Shown here: positions 12,910 through 18,926 of the stretch, piece after piece | Layout: every line of letters begins with the position of its first letter | How positions within the stretch are numbered: the first letter of the stretch is position 1 | DNA from: an uncultured Collinsella sp. | Lineage (GTDB): Bacteria > Actinomycetota > Coriobacteriia > Coriobacteriales > Coriobacteriaceae | Reading direction: 5' to 3' | Length of the DNA: 20,701 nucleotides | NCBI GenBank assembly: GCA_900544845.1 | Contig: UQWV01000036.1 | Coordinates: 1-20,701, forward strand | Position numbers and translations under genes: made by a program | Notes under the pieces: generated by a model | The model's database searches: none | The model's input: only the letters and a program-made list of their open reading frames with translations | Told to the model about the DNA's origin: nothing

Positions 12910-12924
12910 GGGATTGGAGCGTCT

Positions 12925-13716
12925 ATGCCCACACCTTCCACTGCACGCATGCACGACTTCGAGGTCGTCTCGAACCGGGAGATCGCCGACGGCATCTTCT
13001 CGCTCGTCATCTCGGCCCCCAAGCTTGCAAGTGCGCTCAAGCCCGGCCAGTTTGTGAACATTGCCGTGCCCGGCGATGCTTCCTCGCTGCTTCGCGTGCC
13101 CCTGAGCTTCTATCGCGCCGACGCCGAGGCCGGCACTGTCGAGCTGTGGTACGCCGTCGTGGGCGACGACACCCGTCGCCTGTCGCAGATGGCCCCCGGC
13201 TCCAAATCCAACCTGTTGGGCCCTGGCGGCCGCGGCTGGCTTGTTCCCGAGGGCACCAGGAAGGCGCTGCTCGTGGCGGGCGGCATCGGTGTTCCGCCCG
13301 TGCTGTGCCTTGCCGGCAAGCTTGCCGAGCAGGGTGTGGCCGTCGACGTGTGCCTGGGTTTTGGCACCGCTTCCAAGGCCGTGGGCATCGATGAGTTCCG
13401 CGCGCTGGGCGCCACGGTCAACGTTTGCACCGACGACGGCTCGCTCGGCACGCACGGTTTTTGCACCGATCCTGCCGCCGAGCTGCTCGGCGAGGGCGGC
13501 TACGACTACGTCGCCAGCTGCGGTCCCGCCGTCATGATGAAGAAGGTCGCCGCTGCTGCCGCCGAGGCCGGTGCGTACTGCGAGGTGTCCCTCGAGCGCA
13601 TGATGAGCTGTGGCTTTGGCGCCTGCAACACCTGCAATGTCGAGACGGTCGACGGTATGAAGGGTGCTTGCATGTGCGGCCCCGTGTTCGATGCTTCCAA
13701 GGTGGTGGTCTTCTAG
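12925..13716 (+). CDS. pyrK: Dihydroorotate dehydrogenase electron transfer subunit
   Basis: PyrK carries FAD and a [2Fe-2S] cluster and passes electrons from the PyrD FMN to NAD+, making the class 1B enzyme PyrD2K2, which suits an anaerobe without a quinone chain. In the 263 residues the flavin-binding part has RVPLSFYR (57-64) and the NAD part has LLVAGGIGVPPV (115-126). The cluster motif is CGFGACNTC (C229, C234, C237) with a fourth cysteine in GACMCGPVF (C249). C251 replaces the aspartate usual before GPVF. ATG at 12925 has GGAG 5 bases upstream; a longer frame from 12889 has no such site and would run through the leader hairpin. The gene overlaps the pyrD start by one base. Confidence 0.94.
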   Translation: MPTPSTARMHDFEVVSNREIADGIFSLVISAPKLASALKPGQFVNIAVPGDASSLLRVPLSFYRADAEAGTVELWYAVVGDDTRRLSQMAPGSKSNLLGPGGRGWLVPEGTRKALLVAGGIGVPPVLCLAGKLAEQGVAVDVCLGFGTASKAVGIDEFRALGATVNVCTDDGSLGTHGFCTDPAAELLGEGGYDYVASCGPAVMMKKVAAAAAEAGAYCEVSLERMMSCGFGACNTCNVETVDGMKGACMCGPVFDASKVVVF

Positions 13717-14639
13717 TGGGTACCGTGAACATGGCCGTCGATTTCGGCGGCGTCAAGATGCAGAACCCCATCAACACCGCAGCCGGTACCTTTGGTTACG
13801 GTTGGCAGTTCCAGAACTTCTTTGATGTTTCCCAGCTGGGCGCCATCACCACCAAGGGTTGCGCAGCCGAGCCCTGGCCCGGCAACCCCGCGCCCCGCAT
13901 GGCCGAGATCCCCGGCGGTATGATCAACTCCGTGGGCCTTCAGAACCCCGGCGTGGCCGCCTTTGCCCGCGAGTCCGGCCCGTGGCTCGAGCAACTGTCC
14001 AAGGACGGTTGCCGGGTCATCTGTCAGGTTGCCGGCCACTCCGTTGACGAGTTTGTGCGCGCGCTCGAGATGTATGTCGAGCTATGCCCCTGGGCTGCCG
14101 GCTACGAGATCAACGTGAGCTGCCCCAACATCGCCGCCGGCGGTGCCGCCATGGGCTCTACGCCCGAGGGCGCCTCTTCCGTTATGGCTGCCTGCCGCAA
14201 GGTGACCGATAAGCCGCTGTTCGTGAAGATGGCGCCGGTCAACGTCGCCGAGATCGCCAAGGCCCTCGAAGCCGCCGGCGCCGACGGCCTTTCGGTCATT
14301 AACTCCATCCAGGGCATGGCCATCGACGTCCATACCCGCAAGTCCCGCGTGGCAAAGCCCAAGGGCGGCCTTTCGGGCCCGCTGTGCCACCACATCGCCG
14401 TGCGCATGGTCTGGGAGGTCGCCCAGGCCGTCGATATCCCCATCAACGGCGTCGGCGGTGTCATGACCGGCGAGGATGCGGCCGAGTTTATCCTGGCCGG
14501 TGCCACCTGCGTGTCGGTTGGCATGGCCAACTTCGTCGATCCGTGCGCTTCGCTCAAGATCGCGCACGAGCTCGAGGCCTGGGCCGAGTCCCAGGGCGTA
14601 AAGGACATCAACGAGCTGGTAGGTGCTTTCGAATGCTAG
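13716..14639 (+). CDS. pyrD: Dihydroorotate dehydrogenase, class 1B catalytic subunit
   Basis: PyrD oxidises dihydroorotate to orotate with FMN. The 307-residue sequence has AAGTFGYGWQF (22-32) and ITTKGCAAEPWPGNPAPR. The catalytic-loop motif is INVSCPNI, with cysteine (C136) as the base, as expected of class 1 rather than the serine of membrane class 2. FMN-phosphate regions GVGGVMTGEDAAEF and GATCVSVG follow. The partner gene pyrK just upstream confirms type B. GTG at 13716 overlaps the pyrK stop by one base and is preceded by AAGGTGG; GTG 13725 and ATG 13731 are possible alternatives. The gene overlaps pyrF by 7 bases at its 3' end. Confidence 0.95.
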   Translation: MGTVNMAVDFGGVKMQNPINTAAGTFGYGWQFQNFFDVSQLGAITTKGCAAEPWPGNPAPRMAEIPGGMINSVGLQNPGVAAFARESGPWLEQLSKDGCRVICQVAGHSVDEFVRALEMYVELCPWAAGYEINVSCPNIAAGGAAMGSTPEGASSVMAACRKVTDKPLFVKMAPVNVAEIAKALEAAGADGLSVINSIQGMAIDVHTRKSRVAKPKGGLSGPLCHHIAVRMVWEVAQAVDIPINGVGGVMTGEDAAEFILAGATCVSVGMANFVDPCASLKIAHELEAWAESQGVKDINELVGAFEC

Positions 14640-15349
14640 AGACCGATGCCCGCGACCGCGTAATCGTCGCTCTCGACTGCGACCGCGAGCGTGCGCTCGA
14701 GCTTGCCCACGAGCTTTCGGGCCATGCCGCCTGGCTTAAGGTTGGTATGACGCTCTATTACGCTGAGGGCCCCGAGATCGTCAAGACCTTTAAGGACCTG
14801 GGCTTTAAGGTCTTCCTTGACCTTAAGTTCCATGATATTCCGCATCAGGTTCGCGGTGCCGCCCGCTCGGCTTCACTTGCCGGTGCCGACCTGCTTTCGG
14901 TTCACGGCTTGGGTTCGGGCGCCATGCTCGCTGCCTGCCGCGAGGGTGCCGAGGAGGCGCGCGAGGACCGCGCCAAGCTCGTCGCCATCACCGTGCTCAC
15001 GAGCATGAATCAGGATGCCTTGAGCGAGATCGGCGTCGAGTCGCCCGTGGCCGAGGAGGCCGCCCGCCTGGCAAAGCTCGCTCAGGCCAACGGCATCGAT
15101 GGCATTGTGTGCTCGCCGATGGAGGCTCACGACATGCGTGAGCTGCTGGGCCCTGATGCCCTGATCGTGACTCCGGGTGTGCGTCCGGTGGGTGCCGCCC
15201 TTGGTGACCAGTCCCGCGTGGCGACGCCTTCCCAGGCTATCGAGCGCGGTGCGAGCCACATTGTGGTGGGCCGTCCCATCACCGGCGCCGACGATCCGGT
15301 TGCCGCCTTTGACGCCATCGTCGCCGAGCTGGTCGAAAACGTCGCCTAA
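14633..15349 (+). CDS. pyrF: Orotidine 5'-phosphate decarboxylase
   Basis: PyrF decarboxylates OMP to UMP, the last de novo step. The 238-residue barrel protein has VALDCDRERAL at the start, a substrate lysine in WLKVGM (K36), and the catalytic DLKFHDIP (D63, K65, D68). The phosphate-binding end is TPGVRP plus HIVVGRPIT. This matches the shorter PyrF family of Bacillus and E. coli. Many mycobacteria and other actinobacteria have the longer, more distant type, so this is mildly notable. ATG at 14633 overlaps pyrD and has only a weak ribosome site (TAGGTG), which suggests coupling. pyrE, the preceding enzyme of the pathway, does not follow and is absent from the window. Confidence 0.95.
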   Translation: MLETDARDRVIVALDCDRERALELAHELSGHAAWLKVGMTLYYAEGPEIVKTFKDLGFKVFLDLKFHDIPHQVRGAARSASLAGADLLSVHGLGSGAMLAACREGAEEAREDRAKLVAITVLTSMNQDALSEIGVESPVAEEAARLAKLAQANGIDGIVCSPMEAHDMRELLGPDALIVTPGVRPVGAALGDQSRVATPSQAIERGASHIVVGRPITGADDPVAAFDAIVAELVENVA

Positions 15350-15394
15350 AAGATTCCCCTAAGTCACCACTTTTGGGTCTCATTAGCACAAAAT

Positions 15395-15453
15395 AGCCCC
15401 TGTGCCTGCGTAAACTTTCCCATCCTTTGTGTGGAATCGCAGGTCAGGGGCTT
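15395..15453 (+). repeat. Long imperfect hairpin after pyrF
   Basis: AGCCCCTG (15395-15402) and CCTGCG (15405-15410) pair with CGCAGG (15438-15443) and CAGGGGCT (15445-15452). That is 14 pairs with one small internal loop, around a 27-base loop. The 3' flank TTAACTTTGG is only partly T-rich, so it may be a weak terminator of the pyr operon or a separate structured RNA or repeat. On the minus strand ATTTTG follows the stem. Confidence 0.5.
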
Positions 15454-15471
15454 AACTTTGGGCGCAGTATA

Positions 15472-15500
15472 TTGCACTTTTTGCGGGTATCGTCTAACCT
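15472..15500 (+). promoter_or_regulatory. Promoter for mihF-gmk-rpoZ-thiI
   Basis: TTGCAC (15472-15477) and TAACCT (15495-15500) are 17 bases apart, good matches to vegetative -35 and -10 hexamers. The start would be near 15507, just before the leader hairpin at 15512-15550. Confidence 0.55.
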
Positions 15501-15511
15501 ATGGAGCCGCG

Positions 15512-15550
15512 ATTGGGCATTTTGTACGTTCTACGTGCTAAAATGCCAAT
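15512..15550 (+). promoter_or_regulatory. Leader hairpin upstream of mihF
   Basis: ATTGG and CATTTT (15512-15516, 15518-15523) pair with AAAATG and CCAAT (15540-15550), with one bulged G. The stem continues as GTACG/CGTGC with a bulged T and a TTCTA loop. Sixteen pairs in all would sit within a few bases of the predicted transcript start, with no U-tract, so it is not a terminator. Confidence 0.55.
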
Positions 15551-15588
15551 TATTGAATCAGATATAACCCAACTTTTTGGAGGTACGA

Positions 15589-15897
15589 ATGGCACTCCCT
15601 CAGCTTACCGATGAGCAGCGCAAGCAGGCTCTTGAGAAGGCTGCTGCCGCACGTCACGCCCGCGCTGAGCTTCGCGAGCAGATCAAGAAGGGCGAGAAGT
15701 CCCTCGAGTCCGTGCTCAACTCCGATGACCCCATCGCTTCCCGCATGAAGGTTTCCACCCTCATCGAGTCTCTCCCTGGTTATGGCAAGGCCAAGGCCGC
15801 CAAGATCATGGAGGAGCTCGGTATCTCCGCTACCCGTCGCGTCCAGGGCCTCGGCGTCCGTCAGCGCGAGCAGCTCCTCGAGCAGCTGACCAAATAA
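15589..15897 (+). CDS. mihF: Actinobacterial integration host factor (mIHF)
   Basis: mIHF is a small basic nucleoid protein specific to actinobacteria, unrelated to the HU-fold IHF of E. coli; it bends DNA and supports phage integration and nucleoid organisation. The 102-residue protein starts MALPQLTDEQRKQALEKA, with a long charged helix (about 8-35). It then has the helix-two-turn-helix segment LPGYGKAKAAKIMEELGI (62-79) and ATRRVQGLGVRQREQLLE. ATG at 15589 is chosen because TTTTTGGAGG ends 5 bases upstream; the in-frame start at 15577 precedes that site. Its place after pyrF and before gmk-rpoZ is the same as in mycobacteria and streptomycetes, which supports both the function and the actinobacterial origin of the window. 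The stop directly abuts gmk. Confidence 0.93.
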   Translation: MALPQLTDEQRKQALEKAAAARHARAELREQIKKGEKSLESVLNSDDPIASRMKVSTLIESLPGYGKAKAAKIMEELGISATRRVQGLGVRQREQLLEQLTK

Positions 15898-16467
15898 GTG
15901 AGCGCTCAGGATTCCAAGCTCTTTGTGATTTCTGGACCGTCAGGCGCAGGCAAGGGTACGCTCGTCACTCGTGTTCGCGAGCGTCGCTCTAACCTGGGCC
16001 TGACGGTTTCGGCTACCACGCGAGCCCCACGCAAAGGCGAGGTCGATGGCGTCAATTACTTTTTCCTGACGCGTGAGGAGTTCGACCGCCGCGTGGCAAA
16101 CGGTGAGTTTGTTGAGTGGGCCGAGGTCCACGGTAACTGCTACGGCACGTTGGTGAGCGAGGTTCAGTCCAAGCTCGCCTCTGGTTCGTCTCTCATCTTG
16201 GAGATCGATGTCCAGGGTGCCCTGCAGGTGAAGGAGCGTTTCCCCGAGGCCGTGCTGATCTTTATCAAGCCGCCTTCGCTTGAGGTACTCCGCGAGCGTC
16301 TAGTCGGTCGCGGTACCGAGACGCCCGAGACGATTGAGCTGCGTATGGCAAACGCCGCCGATGAGCTTGCCCTTGCCGACCGCTACGACGACGTCGTGGT
16401 AAATGACGATCTCGACCGCGCGACCGATGAGCTCGTTCGCGTTCTCGATATGCATGAAAGGATCTGA
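15898..16467 (+). CDS. gmk: Guanylate kinase
   Basis: Gmk phosphorylates GMP to GDP with ATP. The 189-residue sequence has the P-loop GPSGAGKGT (13-21), the GMP-binding segment TVSATTRAPRKGEVDGVNY, and the EIDVQGALQVK motif. The lid region with RLVGRGTET follows. The length is typical. GTG at 15898 follows the mihF stop with no gap and no clear ribosome site of its own, so translation is probably coupled to mihF. Together with rpoZ it forms the conserved gmk-rpoZ pair found in most bacteria. Confidence 0.96.
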   Translation: MSAQDSKLFVISGPSGAGKGTLVTRVRERRSNLGLTVSATTRAPRKGEVDGVNYFFLTREEFDRRVANGEFVEWAEVHGNCYGTLVSEVQSKLASGSSLILEIDVQGALQVKERFPEAVLIFIKPPSLEVLRERLVGRGTETPETIELRMANAADELALADRYDDVVVNDDLDRATDELVRVLDMHERI

Positions 16468-16472
16468 GGTCC

Positions 16473-16754
16473 GTGTCCGTTGTAAAGCCTTGCATTGACG
16501 ATCTTCTGGAGAAGACCGATCACAACCGCTTCCTGCTCGCTTCGCTTGCCTCCAAGCGCGCCTGCGACATCAATAGCATGCTGCGTGGCCAGCACAACCG
16601 CGTGCTTGCCGTCCAGGATGTCGATGACATCACCATCGGGCTTTCCGGTGCCGATACCATCTCGATGGCTATGGACGAGATTGTCGATGGCGACATCTCT
16701 TACGACGAGGCCCGTTACGAGAAGGCGCTCGGCCACAAGGTTGCTGAAGCCTAA
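16473..16754 (+). CDS. rpoZ: RNA polymerase omega subunit
   Basis: Omega helps the beta' subunit fold and join RNA polymerase, and takes part in ppGpp binding in some bacteria. The 93-residue protein has CIDDLLEKTDHNRFLLASLASKRA (7-30, split here) followed by a DIN motif, all typical. Its C-terminal half, including ITIGLSGADTISMAMDEIVDG, is also omega-like, and the alanine-rich helix end is short. GTG at 16473 is the only suitable start; GAGGT lies very close and AAAGGA ten bases upstream. The gene starts 5 bases after gmk, and its TAA is directly followed by the thiI ATG. Confidence 0.92.
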   Translation: MSVVKPCIDDLLEKTDHNRFLLASLASKRACDINSMLRGQHNRVLAVQDVDDITIGLSGADTISMAMDEIVDGDISYDEARYEKALGHKVAEA

Positions 16755-17999
16755 ATGGCAGCTCGCGTCTGTCTGGTCCACTATCACGAGGTTGGACTGA
16801 AGGGCAAGAACCGCGCACATTTTGAGCATATCCTCATGGATAACATCAAGGCGGCCTTGGCCGCCTTTTCCGTGAATGCCGTGTCTCGAATTTCCGGTTA
16901 TATCCTCGTGACCTTTAACGAGCATCAGGCCGATGAGGCGGCGCGTGTCATTCGCACCGTTCCCGGCGTTGCTCGTGTGTCTTTGGCGTATCACACTAAC
17001 CGCGACCCGCAGGAGTACTGTGCCGCCGCCGTCAAGGCGCTGCGCGAGTTTGGTCCTTTCGATTCGTTTAAGGTGCACGCCAAGCGCTCCAATACTGACT
17101 ATGAGCTCACCTCGATTGACATCAATCGTCAGGTGGGCGAGGTGTTGTGCGAGGCGTTTCCTGATAAAAAGGTTCAGATGCACGATCCTGACGCTATGGT
17201 GCACGTACTGGTGGTCCAGGGTAGCGTCTACGTGTATGCGCGCTCCGAGCGCGGTGTGGGCGGTCTGCCGGTGGGTTCTGCCGGCAAGGTCGTGACGCTG
17301 CTGTCGTCGGGTATCGATTCTCCGGTGGCGACCTGGATGCTCGCGCGTCGCGGCGCGGTGTGCGTGCCGGTACATTTCTCCGGTCGTCCGCAGACGCCCG
17401 ATACGAGCGAGTATTTGGTGCAGGACATCATCCGTGCGCTTGAGCCGGGTGTCCAGATCGGCCGCCTGTACGTGGTGCCGTTTGGTGACTGCCAGCGTGA
17501 GATTTCGGTCACCTGTCCCAGCAACCTGCGCGTGATCATGTATCGCCGTATTATGTATTCGGTTGCCGAGCGCATTGCGCACATCGAGGGCGCCAAGGCC
17601 ATCGTGACGGGCGAATCGCTTGGGCAGGTTGCCTCCCAAACGCTTGAGAATATCATGGCCGTCAACGAGGCCGTGAAGATCCCCGTGTTCCGTCCTCTCA
17701 TCGGTTCGGACAAGCAGGAGATCATCGCGCGCGCCGAGGAGATCGGTACGTTCGATATCTCGACTGAGGCCGCTCCCGACTGCTGCACGCTGTTTATGCC
17801 GCGCCGTCCCGAGACGCACGCTAAACTCGATGCCGTGCATGAGGCCTGGGAGTTGTTCGATCACGAGGAGATGATCGAGCGCCTGCTCAAGCAGACCGAG
17901 TACATCGACTTCGAGAGCAACACGTATAAGGCCCCTAAGACCTTAAAACGCAAACATTCGGAGCTTGCTCCGCGTGAGATTTACCAAGATCACGAGTAA
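16755..17999 (+). CDS. thiI: tRNA 4-thiouridine synthase ThiI, form without rhodanese domain
   Basis: ThiI adenylates and thiolates uridine 8 of tRNA and can also supply sulfur for thiamine thiazole. The 414 residues show an N-terminal ferredoxin-like region. A THUMP tRNA-binding domain follows, to about 165. The PP-loop ATPase domain has SSGIDSP at 184-190 for ATP binding. The region VTGESLGQVASQTLENI and the cysteine pair in PDCCTLFMPRRPETHAKL are characteristic. The C-terminal rhodanese domain of the E. coli enzyme (about 480 aa) is absent, as in Bacillus, so sulfur must come from a separate donor; no cysteine desulfurase gene is in the window. It starts directly after the rpoZ stop. In many actinobacteria coaBC and metK occupy this position. 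A perfect terminator follows. Confidence 0.93.
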   Translation: MAARVCLVHYHEVGLKGKNRAHFEHILMDNIKAALAAFSVNAVSRISGYILVTFNEHQADEAARVIRTVPGVARVSLAYHTNRDPQEYCAAAVKALREFGPFDSFKVHAKRSNTDYELTSIDINRQVGEVLCEAFPDKKVQMHDPDAMVHVLVVQGSVYVYARSERGVGGLPVGSAGKVVTLLSSGIDSPVATWMLARRGAVCVPVHFSGRPQTPDTSEYLVQDIIRALEPGVQIGRLYVVPFGDCQREISVTCPSNLRVIMYRRIMYSVAERIAHIEGAKAIVTGESLGQVASQTLENIMAVNEAVKIPVFRPLIGSDKQEIIARAEEIGTFDISTEAAPDCCTLFMPRRPETHAKLDAVHEAWELFDHEEMIERLLKQTEYIDFESNTYKAPKTLKRKHSELAPREIYQDHE

Positions 18000-18010
18000 T
18001 TTTGTGCATA

Positions 18011-18042
18011 GACCGACGATGCGTCTGCATCGTCGGTCTTTT
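18011..18042 (+). terminator. Rho-independent terminator of the mihF-thiI operon
   Basis: A perfect 12-bp stem, GACCGACGATGC (18011-18022) and its complement (18027-18038), has loop GTCT and is followed by TTTT. It lies 11 bases after the thiI stop. Confidence 0.93.
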
Positions 18043-18134
18043 GCTATCTGGGCATTTTGCGGCTAAGTGTTCATTTGCTGACGTGTGCCTGAATAAATGG
18101 ACAGTATTTCGCAAGGTTTTGGTCGGCTTTTGGT

Positions 18135-18163
18135 TTGACCGCGAAAACCGGTTTTGGAGAATG
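18135..18163 (+). promoter_or_regulatory. Palindrome AAAACCGGTTTT beside a TTGACC hexamer upstream of comEA
   Basis: A perfect 12-bp palindrome at 18144-18155 lies just after TTGACC (18135-18140), which resembles a -35. The hexamer 17 bases on, AGAATG, is a poor -10. If this is a promoter, the palindrome fills its spacer, a natural place for a regulator. It is 58 bases upstream of the comEA start. Confidence 0.3.
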
Positions 18164-18212
18164 GCTGTTGCAGGACTCTTTTCCTGACACGATGTTGTTG
18201 GGAGGTTTTGCT

Positions 18213-18926
18213 ATGGCGCAGCGCGAACAACACGAACGGGTCAAACGGATGGACCGCTTGGCGGACAAGCTACTCGGTCATAAGGCAGTGGTGATGGCGA
18301 TACTGGTCGTCATTGCGATGGCGAGTGGACTGGCGATGGCGAACCTTGGCGGTGGTTCCGGTGGCGTGTCGTTTGAGCGCACTGACGGTTCGGGCTCGTT
18401 GGTGGAGCCGGGATCCGGTGATGCCTCAAGCGGAAAGACATCCGAAGGTTCTTCGACAAAGGCTTCTGCCGCGGCAGAGGTTTATGTCGATGTTGATGGC
18501 GCCGTTGTGTCGCCCGGCGTATATCGGCTCAAGGACGGCGCTCGGGTGGCTCAGGCGATTGATGCCGCCGGCGGGCTGGCGCCCGAGGCAGACGTTACGG
18601 GGCTCAATCGGGCATCTAAGGTCACTGATGGACAAAAAATTCACGTTCCAACGGTAGGGGAACAGCAGGCGTCCATTTCGGAAGCCGGTGTTGATGGTGG
18701 GGCTTCCGCATCATCGGGCGTGAGTGGCGCAACAGGCCTAGTAAACATCAATACGGCAAGTGCGGCAGAGCTGCAGACGCTCTCGGGCATCGGCCCCTCC
18801 ATGGCCCAGTCGATTATCGATGAGCGTACAAAGAACGGTGCTTTTGCCTCGGTTGACGATCTGATGCGTGTGTCGGGGATCGGCGAGAAGAAGCTTGCCA
18901 AAATCAAAGATTGCATCTGCGTATGA
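18213..18926 (+). CDS. comEA: DNA uptake protein ComEA (SLBB plus helix-hairpin-helix)
   Basis: ComEA is a membrane-anchored receptor that binds double-stranded DNA and hands it to the ComEC channel. The 237-residue protein has a basic N-terminus and one membrane segment, about 25-45 (AVVMAILVVIAMASGLAMAN). A Ser/Gly-rich linker is followed by an SLBB domain, about 90-146 (VYVDVDGAVVSPGVYRL). A second Ser/Gly-rich linker (150-174) leads to two helix-hairpin-helix DNA-binding motifs (NINTASAAELQTLSGIG and LMRVSGIGEKKLAKI, 178-232). ATG at 18213 has GGGAGG 7 bases upstream; the longer in-frame start at 18135 coincides with the TTGACC hexamer and lacks a ribosome site. It overlaps comEC by four bases (ATGA), so the two are coupled. 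The gene pair implies DNA uptake potential but not proven competence. Confidence 0.93.
   Translation: MAQREQHERVKRMDRLADKLLGHKAVVMAILVVIAMASGLAMANLGGGSGGVSFERTDGSGSLVEPGSGDASSGKTSEGSSTKASAAAEVYVDVDGAVVSPGVYRLKDGARVAQAIDAAGGLAPEADVTGLNRASKVTDGQKIHVPTVGEQQASISEAGVDGGASASSGVSGATGLVNINTASAAELQTLSGIGPSMAQSIIDERTKNGAFASVDDLMRVSGIGEKKLAKIKDCICV

Noticed and set aside
16383..17864. 493-codon minus-strand frame opposite gmk, rpoZ and thiI
   Set aside because: It spans three real genes in antisense and has no motif or ribosome site.
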